NCBI RefSeq assembly: GCF_013155265.1
Contig: NZ_JABJXU010000009.1
Coordinates: 1-64,000, forward strand
DNA length: 64,000 nt
Source: Enterococcus sp. MMGLQ5-1
GTDB lineage: Bacteria > Bacillota > Bacilli > Lactobacillales > Streptococcaceae
Direction of reading: 5' to 3'
The notes beneath the pieces were generated by a model, which worked only from the letters and a program-made list of their open reading frames with translations, had not been told where the DNA came from and ran no database searches. The position numbers and the translations under genes were made by a program. Numbering within the stretch: the stretch's first letter is position 1; each line of letters begins with the position of its first letter. Of the stretch, positions 48,282 through 57,392 are shown in pieces.

Positions 48282-49257
48282 AACAAGCTGTGATGAAACA
48301 AGTGTTGCAGTTTTAGAGAATGAAGCAGCTTTAAAAAGTAATGTGATTGCCTCACAGATCAAAAGTCATCAGAGGTTTGGCGGAATCGTACCGGAAGTAG
48401 CTAGCCGACATCATGTGGAGCAAATTACAATTTGTATTGATGAAGCACTTAATGAAGCCGGGATTCAAGCTGCGGCGCTTTCAGCCGTGGCAGTTACCTA
48501 TGGACCTGGTTTAGTAGGTGCGCTATTAGTAGGTGTTGCAGCTGCCAAGGCATTCGCTTGGGCCAATCAATTACCCTTAATCCCTGTTAATCATATGGCA
48601 GGTCATATTTATGCTGCACGCTTGGTTGAGCCGTTGACCTTCCCCTTGATCGCTCTATTGGTTAGTGGGGGACATACAGAGCTGGTTTATATGGCCGGCG
48701 ATGGTGAATATCAGTTAATTGGCGAAACTCGAGATGATGCCGCTGGTGAGGCCTATGATAAGGTTGGACGCGTTATGGGCTTACCTTATCCCTCTGGAAA
48801 AGCGATTGATGAGTTAAGTAAAAGCGGTCAGGATATTTTTAATTTTCCGCGAGCGATGCTCAAAGAACCAAATCTTGATTTTAGCTTTAGTGGGCTAAAA
48901 AGTGCCTTTATTAACACAGTTCATAATGCAGAACAACGGCAGGAGCTATTAAACAAGGCTGATTTAGCTGCCAGTTTTCAGGCTGCAGTTGTGGATGTAT
49001 TAGCTGCGAAAACACTAAAGGCGATTGAAAAATATCCAGTTAACACATTAATTGTGTCTGGTGGCGTGGCGGCCAATCAGGGATTACGTAATCGTTTAAT
49101 TACTGATTTAGCAAAAACAGATACACATGTGATTTTTCCACCAATTCGCTTATGCGGTGATAATGCTGGTATGATAGCGGCTGCTTCATTTATTGGTTAT
49201 CAAAAAGGCGATTTAGCAGATTTATCTCTAAATGCTATACCGAGTTTGGAGTTATGA
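48262..49257 (+). CDS. tsaD: tRNA N6-adenosine threonylcarbamoyltransferase TsaD
   Basis: 331 aa. Transfers threonylcarbamoyl to A37 of tRNAs reading ANN codons. N-terminal [15 protein letters not shown], metal-binding His111 and His115 in [20 protein letters not shown], and [10 protein letters not shown]. Works with TsaB, encoded in the same operon. Confidence 0.97.
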   Translation: MYILAIETSCDETSVAVLENEAALKSNVIASQIKSHQRFGGIVPEVASRHHVEQITICIDEALNEAGIQAAALSAVAVTYGPGLVGALLVGVAAAKAFAWANQLPLIPVNHMAGHIYAARLVEPLTFPLIALLVSGGHTELVYMAGDGEYQLIGETRDDAAGEAYDKVGRVMGLPYPSGKAIDELSKSGQDIFNFPRAMLKEPNLDFSFSGLKSAFINTVHNAEQRQELLNKADLAASFQAAVVDVLAAKTLKAIEKYPVNTLIVSGGVAANQGLRNRLITDLAKTDTHVIFPPIRLCGDNAGMIAAASFIGYQKGDLADLSLNAIPSLEL

Positions 49258-49258
49258 T

Positions 49259-50320
49259 ATGGAATTAAAATCAGCAATTATTCAGCTTAGTCGTGAGATA
49301 GGGATTGATAAAATTGGTTTTGCAGTGGCCGATAATTTTGAGTATTTGCGAGAAGGCATTGAAGCACAGGCAGTGGCTGGGAATCAGGCAGGTTTTGAAC
49401 ATCAGAATTTAGATGAACGCTTGAATCCAGATCTTATTTTTAAAGCGCCTAAGACAATTATTGCGGTTGCCTTAGCTTATCCATCTAAATTAACAAGTCG
49501 TCCTAAGAGAACGAATTATCGAAGAGGACAATTTGCATCGGTTAGCTGGGGTATTGATTATCATGATATTTTACAGACCAAGATTGATCAGTTAATCGAA
49601 GGAATAAAAGCATTAACCAGTGATTTTGACTATAAAGCGATGGTGGATACAGGTGAATTAATTGATGTCGCAGTTGCGCAAAGAGCAGGTCTTGGATTTA
49701 TTGGTAAAAATGGTTTGCTAATTACGCCTGAGTTCGGGAGCTATGTTTATTTAGGAGAGATTATCACCAGTATAGAGCTTGAGCCCGATCAGCCTATCTC
49801 ACTAAATTGTGGTGAATGTAAGCGTTGTGTTAATCTTTGTCCAACAGATGCGTTGATTGGTAACGGTAAAATGGTTGCTAAGCGCTGTCTTTCCTTTCAA
49901 ACACAAAATAAAGGTGAGATGCCCTTAGAATTTCGTTCTAAAATTAGAACAACAATCTATGGTTGTGATATCTGTCAACAGGTTTGTCCTTATAATAAAG
50001 GGATTAATTCGACGCAGCATCAAGATGAGCTGGCGATTGATTTAGAGCTTGCTTATCCCGAACTTATTCCATTGATTAAGCTGACCAATCGAGAATTTAA
50101 AGCGAAATTTGGTCATATTTCAGGCAGCTGGCGTGGCAAGAATGTTTTACAGCGTAATGCAATTTATGCCTTGGGTAATGCTAGAGATCAAACAGCAGTT
50201 GATTTTTTGGTTGAGCTTTATCATACTTCGACGCGTGAGGATTTTAAAGAAGCTTGCTTTTGGTCATTAAGCTTGATTTTGAATTCAGAAGCATCAGCAC
50301 AACAATTATTGAAAAAATAA
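49259..50320 (+). CDS. queG: Epoxyqueuosine reductase QueG
   Basis: 353 aa from ATG 49259, one base after the tsaD stop. Cobalamin-dependent last step of queuosine synthesis. Two ferredoxin-like motifs: CGECKRCVNLCPTDAL and CDICQQVCPYNKG; a HEAT-like C-terminal tail recognises tRNA. The catalytic Asp region VDTGELIDVAVAQRAGLGFIGKNG is present. Fits with queT and its preQ1 riboswitch at 23.3 kb; the cell must obtain cobalamin. Confidence 0.93.
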   Translation: MELKSAIIQLSREIGIDKIGFAVADNFEYLREGIEAQAVAGNQAGFEHQNLDERLNPDLIFKAPKTIIAVALAYPSKLTSRPKRTNYRRGQFASVSWGIDYHDILQTKIDQLIEGIKALTSDFDYKAMVDTGELIDVAVAQRAGLGFIGKNGLLITPEFGSYVYLGEIITSIELEPDQPISLNCGECKRCVNLCPTDALIGNGKMVAKRCLSFQTQNKGEMPLEFRSKIRTTIYGCDICQQVCPYNKGINSTQHQDELAIDLELAYPELIPLIKLTNREFKAKFGHISGSWRGKNVLQRNAIYALGNARDQTAVDFLVELYHTSTREDFKEACFWSLSLILNSEASAQQLLKK

Positions 50321-50394
50321 TAAAAAAACTTAGAAATTTGCCTAATTGTCTTTACGATTGAGCAAAAATTCGGTAGAATGTATTAGGTAATCAA

Positions 50395-50467
50395 GCCGGG
50401 TTAGCTCAGTCGGTAGAGCAACGCACTCGTAACGCGTAGGTCGTAGGTTCAATTCCTGCACCCGGCA
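50395..50467 (+). tRNA. tRNA-Thr (anticodon CGT)
   Basis: 73-nt cloverleaf: acceptor GCCGGGT/ACCCGGC, D arm GCTC/GAGC, anticodon loop CTCGTAA (CGT reads ACG), T loop TTCAATT, discriminator A, no encoded CCA. The anticodon stem ACGCA/CGCGT has an A-C mismatch at positions 31-39. A -10 TAGAAT lies at 50374-50379. Confidence 0.93.
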
Positions 50468-50478
50468 TTTATAATAGC

Positions 50479-50503
50479 AGCACTGATTTATCAGTGCTTT
50501 TTG
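50479..50503 (+). terminator. Terminator of tRNA-Thr
   Basis: 8-bp stem AGCACTGA / TCAGTGCT, loop TTTA, T run. Confidence 0.9.
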
Positions 50504-50803
50504 GTTTCTTGTTCTAAATTATTTTAACTATATATGATATGCTCATAAATTGTTATAGGCTATTAATTTTGAAAAATATTCTATTTTAAATTTCAGTTTA
50601 TGATTGGCTGCCACAATTCAAATTCTTGAATATTCAGACACAGCTAGAACCGATGTTTGAATCTATAATAATTTTTTTATCATTTTAATTTAGAGTTTAA
50701 GCTTTATTTAAGCTTCCGGCTATACTATTAGCTCATCCCAAATAATTAATCTTTTTCATAAACTCCTTGACCTTCAGTTATCTGAAGGTCTTTTTGTTAT
50801 TAA
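50504..50803. other. 300-bp gap with an orphan terminator
   Basis: No protein gene. Its right end holds a candidate small RNA (50727-50796) described separately; the left 200 bp is AT-rich with no recognised element. Confidence 0.5.
50727..50796 (+). ncRNA. Candidate small RNA with C-rich motifs
   Basis: A strong rightward terminator (stem GACCTTCAG/CTGAAGGTC, 50769-50790, loop TTAT, then five Ts) has no gene before it. TATACT at 50721-50726 is a possible -10 (the -35 is weak). The predicted roughly 65-nt transcript carries single-stranded ATCCCAAA and AACTCCTTG, the latter complementary to Shine-Dalgarno sequences, as in RsaE/FsrA-type RNAs. Existence is inferred. Confidence 0.4.
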
Positions 50804-51259
50804 TTAATTATTTTTCATATTTAAATTTTTTTGAATCAATCCTCTTGGCCCAACAGGTGTTGAGAAAACAATTTGTGTATTGGTATTGCCGAAGCGTTGT
50901 AGTAAGCCAATAAATTGATCTAGTTCATCAGTGCCGGGAAAGACGACTTTTAAGAGCATTGAAAAAGGTCCTGTAACACAGTCGCATTCAAGGACATTTG
51001 GAATGGATTCAATGAAAGGATAAAACTCTGGCTTATCTTTAGGAGAAACTTCTAAACTAACATACGCTTTGATATGAAACCCCATTTTTTTATAGTTAAG
51101 TATGGCTTGGTATTCTTTGATGTAATTCTTTTTTTCTAAATTTTGGATGCGTGCAGATGTGGCTGGTGAAGAAACAAAGCATTGCTCAGCTAATTTTTTT
51201 ATTGAGCTTCGACCATCTAATTGCAGTGAATTTAGTAGCTTTAAATCGATATCGTCCAT
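50804..51259 (-). CDS. Lrp/AsnC family transcriptional regulator
   Basis: 151 aa. N-terminal HTH (LKLLNSLQLDGRSSIKKLAEQCFVSSPATSARIQNLEKKNYI) and C-terminal RAM effector-binding domain (YVSLEVSPKDKPEFYPFIESIPNVLECDCVTGPFSMLLKV). Amino acid-responsive regulator; it is divergent from the aspartase gene, which it may control. Confidence 0.9.
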   Translation of the reverse strand: MDDIDLKLLNSLQLDGRSSIKKLAEQCFVSSPATSARIQNLEKKNYIKEYQAILNYKKMGFHIKAYVSLEVSPKDKPEFYPFIESIPNVLECDCVTGPFSMLLKVVFPGTDELDQFIGLLQRFGNTNTQIVFSTPVGPRGLIQKNLNMKNN

Positions 51260-51510
51260 TTTACACCTTTTTCCTTTGTCAAGTTTTATAACATTTACAG
51301 CTATAGTCTAATGCAAAATTTCAAAAAAATCTATATGATTTTAAATAGAGCTTAATTAAAATGCTAAAAAAACGTTTTCAACTTTAAATTAATAAGAAAA
51401 ATAAATGAATAATATCATTAGATTTTTTCTTTTCCTTTTGCTGTTGTAGGCTTCTGGTATATGTGATATTTTTTGACATATCAAAAACAAATAAAAGGAG
51501 CATATATTAA

Positions 51511-52932
51511 ATGATAACTAGAATTGAAACGGACAGTCTGGGTAGTAAGGCGATTCCAGAAGCAGCATATTATGGCATTCATACTAAACGTGCATTTGAA
51601 AATTTTCAAATTAGTGGTCAAAGAATGAATCCGCTTTTGATTAAAAATATGGCTCGTATTAAAAAGGCAGCCGCAATTGTTCATCTCAATCATAATGAAT
51701 TATCTGAGACACGAGCTGAGGCAATTATACAAGCCTGTGATGAAATTATTGAAGGTAAGCTATCGGATCAGTTCATATTAGATGCTTTTCAAGGTGGTGC
51801 AGGCACTTCAGCCAATATGAATGTTAATGAGGTTATCGCAAATCGTGCTTTAGAAATTATTGGCGAATTACGTGGCAATTATAAAATTATTCATCCAAAT
51901 GATCATATCAACAAGTCGCAATCAACGAATGACGTCTATCCAACGGCGGGTAAAATGGCTGTCTTAGAAGAAATATTGTACTTGGAGCAAGCCTTGAGGG
52001 AATTAGAGCTGGCTTTAGGTGCAAAGGCAAAGGAATTTAAAAATGTGATCAAGGTTGGTCGGACGCAATTACAGGATGCGTTACCGACTGACTTGGGGGA
52101 TAGCTTTAAAGCTTATCAGAGTGTGATTTTGCGAGAGTTAAAACGAATTAAGGCAGTGAAAAAAGAAATTCAAATTGTTAATTTAGGCGGCACTGCAATC
52201 GGAACGTCAGTGAATGCTTCAAAAAATTATCTGAAGCAAATTATTCCAGCGATTAATCAGGAATTTCCAATACCGCTTATTCAGTCCGGTGATTTAATTG
52301 ATGCGACGCAAAATTTAGATGGTCTTGTCCAAGTTTCAGCGCATTTGAAGAGTTTGGCTGTTACGCTTACTAAAATTTCGAATGATTTGCGGCTCATGTC
52401 TAGTGGGCCTCAAGCAGGGCTTGGTGAAATTCGCTTACCACAAAAACAAGTTGGCTCATCAATTATGCCCGGTAAAGTTAATCCAGTGATTCCAGAAGTC
52501 GTTTCACAAATTGCTTTTCAAGTGATTGGTAATGATTTAAGTATTACCTTGGCAGCTGAAAATGGTCAATTGGAACTAAATGCTTTTGAACCCGTATTAT
52601 TTCAAAATTTGCTGTCTTCTGTCAATCTTCTGACCAATGGTATCAAAACCTTAACAGAAAATGCAATTTTAGAGCTGAAGGCTAATGAGGCATTCTGTTA
52701 TGAGTCTGTGATGACTAGCGATATTATGATTACTGCTCTGGCGCCTTTTATTGGCTATGAAAAATCAGCCAGTTTATTAAAGGAAGCTCGTATTCGCCAA
52801 ATTTCTGTGAGAGAAGTAGCCTATGAGTCTAAGGTTTTACCTGTAAAACAGCTTAATCAATTATTAAATCCAGCATATTTTATTGCGAATCAAGCTGAAG
52901 TAGATTCTGTTGAAAGCTTAGTTTATGTTTAG
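51511..52932 (+). CDS. aspA: Aspartate ammonia-lyase
   Basis: 473 aa. Converts aspartate to fumarate and ammonia. Motifs: RIETDSLGSKAIPEAAYYGIHT, GAGTSANMNVNEVIANRA, NKSQSTNDVYPTA, and the superfamily signature GSSIMPGKVNPVIPEV. YYGIHT favours aspartase over fumarase. AAAGGAG precedes the ATG. A short inverted repeat TGATAT/ATATCA (51464-51483) upstream may be a regulatory site. Lrp is encoded divergently. Confidence 0.9.
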   Translation: MITRIETDSLGSKAIPEAAYYGIHTKRAFENFQISGQRMNPLLIKNMARIKKAAAIVHLNHNELSETRAEAIIQACDEIIEGKLSDQFILDAFQGGAGTSANMNVNEVIANRALEIIGELRGNYKIIHPNDHINKSQSTNDVYPTAGKMAVLEEILYLEQALRELELALGAKAKEFKNVIKVGRTQLQDALPTDLGDSFKAYQSVILRELKRIKAVKKEIQIVNLGGTAIGTSVNASKNYLKQIIPAINQEFPIPLIQSGDLIDATQNLDGLVQVSAHLKSLAVTLTKISNDLRLMSSGPQAGLGEIRLPQKQVGSSIMPGKVNPVIPEVVSQIAFQVIGNDLSITLAAENGQLELNAFEPVLFQNLLSSVNLLTNGIKTLTENAILELKANEAFCYESVMTSDIMITALAPFIGYEKSASLLKEARIRQISVREVAYESKVLPVKQLNQLLNPAYFIANQAEVDSVESLVYV

Positions 52933-52954
52933 TAAAAAATTTATCGTTACAAAC

Positions 52955-52990
52955 ACCTTGAATCAGCCGTTTTGATTCAAGGTATTTTTA
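52955..52990 (+). terminator. Terminator of aspA
   Basis: 11-bp stem ACCTTGAATCA / TGATTCAAGGT, then ATTTTTATTATTTTT. Confidence 0.88.
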
Positions 52991-53008
52991 TTATTTTTAA
53001 AATGGGTA

Positions 53009-53066
53009 TTGTAAAATCTTTTTGATATGCTATACTAAAAAATGCAAATCGTAATGATTACATTTT
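53009..53066 (+). promoter_or_regulatory. adcA promoter with Zur-type box
   Basis: TTGTAA (53009-53014), 16 bp, extended -10 TGCTATACT (53028-53036). AAATCGTAATGATTACATTT (53046-53065) fits the Bacillus Zur box (AAATCGTAATNATTACGATTT) over most positions. A zinc-sensing Zur (Fur family) repressor would explain zinc control of the gene below. Confidence 0.75.
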
Positions 53067-53094
53067 ACCTGTGGTATTGAGAAAGGAATTATTG

Positions 53095-54612
53095 ATGAAG
53101 AAAATCGTATTATTAATGGGATTGCTAGTTCTATTTTTGACTGGCTGTAATAGTAAGACGAGCGATAAGAGTGAAGCAAATGACGAGAAATTAAGTATTG
53201 TTACGACTTTTTATCCAATGTACGACTTTACTAGAAATATTGTCGGTGATGAAGGTGATGTCTCTTTATTAATTGGTTCAGGGGTTGAACCACATGACTA
53301 TGAGCCTTCAGCAAAGGACATTGCTAAAATTACTGACGCGGATGCATTTATTTATAATAATGAAAATATGGAGACTTGGGTACCTGATTTAACTAAGACC
53401 TTGAAAAAGGATAGTGTCAATGTGATTAAAGCATCGCAAGACATTTTATTATTACCCGGCTTGGAAGAAGAAGGTCATGATCACAGCGGTGAAGAAGGTC
53501 ATTCGCATGAGATGGATCCACACGTCTGGTTAGCGCCATCGTTGGCGATTAAGGAAGTGGAAACGATTCGTGATCAGTTGATAAAGGCTTATCCGAAAAA
53601 GAAGGCAGCATTTACAAAAAATGCAGCGGCTTATATTGAAAAATTAACTGCTTTGGATAATAAATATGCAACAAGCTTAAAAAATGCGACACAGAAAAAT
53701 TTTGTAACACAGCATGCAGCCTTCCAATATTTAGCGATGGAATATGGCTTAAATCAAGTTTCAATTGCTGGTCTTTCACCAGATCAAGAACCGAGTGCAT
53801 CACGCTTAGCTGAGCTAAAGGATTATATTTCTGAAAACAATATTAAATATATTTACTTTGAAGAGAACGCTTCTAGTAAGGTTGCTGAAACGTTAGCAAA
53901 TGAGGCTAAGGTAGAGTTGCTTGTTTTAAATCCGCTTGAAGGCTTGACAAAAGAGCAACAAAAAAATGAAGAAGATTACATTTCTGTAATGACAGAAAAT
54001 CTCACTGCTTTAGAAAAGACGACTACCCAAACGGACGGGAAGGAAATAATTGAACCAGAAGAAACTGCTGAAAAAACGGTTTATGATGGCTACTTTAAAG
54101 ACTCTCAGGTAGAGGATCGGAGTCTAGCAAATTATAAAGGCGATTGGCAATCAGTTTATCCTTATCTTGAAGATGGTACCTTAGACCAAGTCTTTGATTA
54201 TAAAGCAAAGCTTAAGAAAAAAATGACCGCTGAAGAATATAAAGCATATTATACAACTGGTTATCAAACAGATGTTGATGAAATTAAGATTACAGATAAA
54301 ACAATTGATTTTATTGTAGCTGGTAAAAGTCATAAGGCAACATACAAATATGTTGGCAAGAAAATTTTGGATTATGAAGCTGGCAATCGAGGTGTTCGCT
54401 ATTTATTTGAAGCAACTGAAGCTGTTGACGGTGCATATAAGTATGTTCAATTTAGTGATCATAATATTACCGATGTTAAAACAGAACATTTCCATATTTT
54501 CTTTGGAAATGATAGTCAAGATGCCTTGCTTAAGGAAATGGATCACTGGCCAACCTATTACCCAAGTACAATGACAGGTAAAGAAATTGCTCAAGAAATG
54601 ATCTTACATTAA
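53095..54612 (+). CDS. adcA: Zinc-binding lipoprotein AdcA (ZnuA-ZinT fusion)
   Basis: 505 aa from ATG 53095, which has AAAGGAA upstream. Lipoprotein signal with lipobox LTGC (Cys18). The ZnuA-like domain (to about 315) has GSGVEPHDYEPSAKDI, a His-rich loop (GHDHSGEEGHSHEMDPHVW) and QHAAFQYLA; the C-terminal ZinT domain (about 330-505) has VYDGYFKDSQVEDRSLANYKG and a zinc-binding TEHFHIFFG. Captures zinc for an ABC importer whose ATPase and permease genes are not adjacent. Confidence 0.95.
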   Translation: MKKIVLLMGLLVLFLTGCNSKTSDKSEANDEKLSIVTTFYPMYDFTRNIVGDEGDVSLLIGSGVEPHDYEPSAKDIAKITDADAFIYNNENMETWVPDLTKTLKKDSVNVIKASQDILLLPGLEEEGHDHSGEEGHSHEMDPHVWLAPSLAIKEVETIRDQLIKAYPKKKAAFTKNAAAYIEKLTALDNKYATSLKNATQKNFVTQHAAFQYLAMEYGLNQVSIAGLSPDQEPSASRLAELKDYISENNIKYIYFEENASSKVAETLANEAKVELLVLNPLEGLTKEQQKNEEDYISVMTENLTALEKTTTQTDGKEIIEPEETAEKTVYDGYFKDSQVEDRSLANYKGDWQSVYPYLEDGTLDQVFDYKAKLKKKMTAEEYKAYYTTGYQTDVDEIKITDKTIDFIVAGKSHKATYKYVGKKILDYEAGNRGVRYLFEATEAVDGAYKYVQFSDHNITDVKTEHFHIFFGNDSQDALLKEMDHWPTYYPSTMTGKEIAQEMILH

Positions 54613-54647
54613 AAAATTGTCTGATAAATTGTAAGCTTGGCAATTAG

Positions 54648-54680
54648 GAGACTAAGGCATGACGCCTTGGTCTCTTTTTG
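54648..54680 (+). terminator. Terminator of adcA
   Basis: 11-bp stem GAGACTAAGGC / GCCTTGGTCTC (one G-T), 5-nt loop, T run. Confidence 0.9.
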
Positions 54681-54707
54681 CTATAATCGGTTTGAGGATG
54701 TGAAATC

Positions 54708-55373
54708 ATGAAAAAAAACTTTGTGGTAATCGGTTTAGGGAGATTTGGTAGCAGTATTGTTAGAACATTAGTAGAGTCTGGTCACGAGGTTCTAGCAATT
54801 GACTCCAACGAAGATCGCGTGAATGAATATATGAATATCGCAACACATGCTGTTGTTGCGAATGCGCAGGATGAAGCGGTTCTTAAATCTTTAGGGATTC
54901 GTAATTTTGATGCTGTAGTTGTTGCCATTGGTGAGGATTTACAAGCGAGTATTTTGGTAACGTTGATGGTCAAAGAAATGAATGTGAAAAATGTCTGGGT
55001 TAAGGCCTTGGATGATTATCACGCTAGAGTGCTTGAAAAAATCGGTGCTGATAGAGTAGTTCATCCAGAGCGTGATATGGGTGTTAGAATAGCTCATAGC
55101 TTGACAGCGAATAATTTAGTCGATTACTTTGAAATTAGCAAGGATTTTTCAATGGCAGAGATAAAGGTCTACAATAAAAAATTCATAAACCGTACTTTAC
55201 AGGAATTGAGTTTTCCTAAAAAATATAATGTCCAAATTTCAGCGATTAAAAAGACCTCTGGTGAGGTTGAGCTGGCAACAGCGGATTCAATTATTCATGA
55301 GAAGGATTCAATTTTAGTGGTTGGCAGGACAGAGGATGTTGAATATTTAGACGAAATTTTATATCGGACATAA
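54708..55373 (+). CDS. ktrA: K+ channel gating protein KtrA/TrkA type
   Basis: 221 aa. RCK N-domain with Rossmann motif VIGLGRFGSSIVRTLVESGHEVLAID and a TrkA-C domain (about 140-221). Cytoplasmic ring that gates a KtrB/TrkH-type potassium pore in response to ATP/ADP or cyclic di-AMP. The pore gene is not adjacent. No clear purine-rich ribosome binding site except GAGGATGTGA. Confidence 0.9.
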   Translation: MKKNFVVIGLGRFGSSIVRTLVESGHEVLAIDSNEDRVNEYMNIATHAVVANAQDEAVLKSLGIRNFDAVVVAIGEDLQASILVTLMVKEMNVKNVWVKALDDYHARVLEKIGADRVVHPERDMGVRIAHSLTANNLVDYFEISKDFSMAEIKVYNKKFINRTLQELSFPKKYNVQISAIKKTSGEVELATADSIIHEKDSILVVGRTEDVEYLDEILYRT

Positions 55374-55564
55374 ATGATAATGCATTTCATCTTGGATGGA
55401 ATGTATTTTATTTTAAAAATAATTGCACTTTTGTGCTATTTTTTAAAAAATGTTACAAATAATTCCCTAGAAATCAACGTTTTAAATTAAATAATATTTT
55501 TGAGACTAGATTGGAGATTCGGTCTGTTAAACTAATAGTATCAAATAAAGGAAATGAGGAATAG

Positions 55565-56248
55565 ATGATGGAATTTATGTTAGATACTGCCAATTTATCA
55601 GAGATTGAGCAATACGTGAGGATTGCTCCGATTTCAGGAGTTACTTCTAATCCATCGATTGTAAAAAAAGAAGGGAAAATTGCTTTTTTTGAGCATATGA
55701 AGCAAATTAGAACAATCATTGGAATGGATAAAAGCTTGCATATTCAGGTTGTTGCTCAAGATGCTAAGGGAATGCTAGCAGATGCAGAAGCAATCTTGAA
55801 CAAGGTTGATCAGCAGGTTTTTATCAAGGTACCAGTCAATTCAGTTGGTTTGGAGGTTATCAAGGCTTTAAAGGCGCAAAATGTTAATGTAACTGCAACT
55901 GCTGTTTATAGCAAATTCCAAGCTTATTTAGCAATCGCTGCGGGCGCAGATTATATCGCACCTTATTTTAATCGGATGGAAAATTTAAATATTAATGCAC
56001 AGGCAACGATTATAGAAATTGCACGAGAAATTGAGCGCACCAATAGTTCATCAAAAATATTGGCGGCAAGCTTTAAAAATGTTGGTCAAATCAATGCGGC
56101 ATTAGAAGGCGGTGCGCAGGCTGCAACAATGGGTGTTGATATTATTTCAGCGGCGCTTGGTATGCCCTCTATCGAAAAAGCTGTTGTTGACTTTACAGCA
56201 GATTGGGAACAATCATTCGGCAAAGGAACGACAATTTCTAGTCTGTAA
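55565..56248 (+). CDS. fsa: Fructose-6-phosphate aldolase / transaldolase-like (FSA family)
   Basis: 227 aa, short form typical of FsaA/TalC. Schiff-base Lys88 in VFIKVPV; N-terminal MEFMLDTANLSEIEQY and VTSNPSIVKKE; C-terminal LAASFKNVGQINAALEGGAQAATMGVDI. FSA-type enzymes join or split ketose phosphates and a three-carbon aldehyde. The glycyl radical enzyme nearby suggests a linked pathway. GAGGAATAG precedes the two adjacent ATG codons. Confidence 0.88.
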   Translation: MMEFMLDTANLSEIEQYVRIAPISGVTSNPSIVKKEGKIAFFEHMKQIRTIIGMDKSLHIQVVAQDAKGMLADAEAILNKVDQQVFIKVPVNSVGLEVIKALKAQNVNVTATAVYSKFQAYLAIAAGADYIAPYFNRMENLNINAQATIIEIAREIERTNSSSKILAASFKNVGQINAALEGGAQAATMGVDIISAALGMPSIEKAVVDFTADWEQSFGKGTTISSL

Positions 56249-56354
56249 ATTAAGCTAATCAAATATTAAATGAACTTGGCTGGGATGTTTTTTCATTCCA
56301 GTCATTTTCAGTCTTAAAATAGGCTATAATTTAAAGATAGAGGAGGTGTAGCAG

Positions 56355-57314
56355 GTGGATGATAAAAAACGATTATTAGCAAGGGTTGCTTATATGTACT
56401 ATCAGGAGGATATGAGTCAAGCAGAGATAGCTAAAACGCTTGGCATTTATCGTACGACTATTAGTCGAATGCTGACTAAGGCCAAGCAGCAGGGAATTGT
56501 TGAGATAAAGGTACACCATTTTGATTCAGCAATTTTTGAATTAGAAACATTTTTTAAGCAAAAATTTGATTTAACTCAAATTGAAATTGTGCCAACATCT
56601 CATCGTTTGACTGAAAAGGAAAAAGCTGATAATCTATCTGTCGCTGCAGCAGAATTTATTCGTAAAAATATTAGTGATGATAGTGTTGTTGGCTTATCGT
56701 GGGGGGCAACCATTGGTCGAACGATTAGCCGAATTAGTCCAAAGCAGACTGTAGATACGGTATTTTTACCAATTGTCGGTGGTCCTAGTCATGTTAATTC
56801 AAAGTATCATGTTAATACACTGGTCTATGAAATGGCGAAAAAATTTCATGGTCAGAGTATTTTTATTAATGCAACTGTCATTCAAGAATCTCAGCCTTTG
56901 GCAGCCGGTATTATTAAATCAAAGTATTTTGCTGAAATTCATGATTACTGGTCAAAAATGGATACTGTGATATTAGGGATTGGTGGTCCTTTAAATTACC
57001 AAAATAGTCAATGGCGAGATTTATTGACAATGAAAGATATTAAGGCACTAAAATTGCGTGAAGCAGTAGGTGATTTTGCTTGTAGCTTTTTTGACGCTGA
57101 TGGGAAAGTTTTAAAGGGCGATTTATACCAACGGCGTATTGGGATACCGGTAGAGCTGATTGCTAAGGTACCAGCTTCAATTGGTATTGCAAATGGTTTG
57201 AATAAGGCGCCAGCTATTCTTGGATTAATAAGAAGAGGATACATCAATAGTTTAATTACCGATCAGGAAACGGCACTAGAAATGCAGAGGATATTTAATG
57301 AGAATAATGCGTGA
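56355..57314 (+). CDS. SorC family sugar-binding transcriptional regulator
   Basis: 319 aa, starting with GTG at 56355 (AGGAGG 8 nt upstream). N-terminal HTH (YYQEDMSQAEIAKTLGIYRTTISRMLTKAKQQGIVEI) and a C-terminal sugar-phosphate-binding domain (VVGLSWGATIGRTI, LPIVGGPSHVNSKYHVN, GIGGPLN). Follows the aldolase gene and likely controls it in response to a phosphorylated sugar. Ends in a terminator shared with the converging DeoR gene. Confidence 0.88.
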   Translation: MDDKKRLLARVAYMYYQEDMSQAEIAKTLGIYRTTISRMLTKAKQQGIVEIKVHHFDSAIFELETFFKQKFDLTQIEIVPTSHRLTEKEKADNLSVAAAEFIRKNISDDSVVGLSWGATIGRTISRISPKQTVDTVFLPIVGGPSHVNSKYHVNTLVYEMAKKFHGQSIFINATVIQESQPLAAGIIKSKYFAEIHDYWSKMDTVILGIGGPLNYQNSQWRDLLTMKDIKALKLREAVGDFACSFFDADGKVLKGDLYQRRIGIPVELIAKVPASIGIANGLNKAPAILGLIRRGYINSLITDQETALEMQRIFNENNA

Positions 57315-57354
57315 ATTTTTTGTGATGTAATTGCACCTATAGATTTAGAGATGT

Positions 57355-57386
57355 AAAAAGCAAATCCTTTTGTGATTTGCTTTTTT
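57355..57386. terminator. Terminator, SorC / DeoR genes
   Basis: 11-12-bp stem (57355-57366 with 57374-57385), 7-nt loop, T run; bidirectional shape. Confidence 0.88.
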
Positions 57387-57392
57387 AGTGAT

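Noticed and set aside
54403-54594. Antisense and shifted frames over the ZinT part of adcA
   Set aside because: They are shadows of the adcA frame without translation signals.
55565-56248. Reading the FSA gene as a housekeeping transaldolase
   Set aside because: The protein is the short FSA/TalC type and sits by SorC, DeoR and glycyl radical genes; a pentose-phosphate role is not excluded but is less supported.
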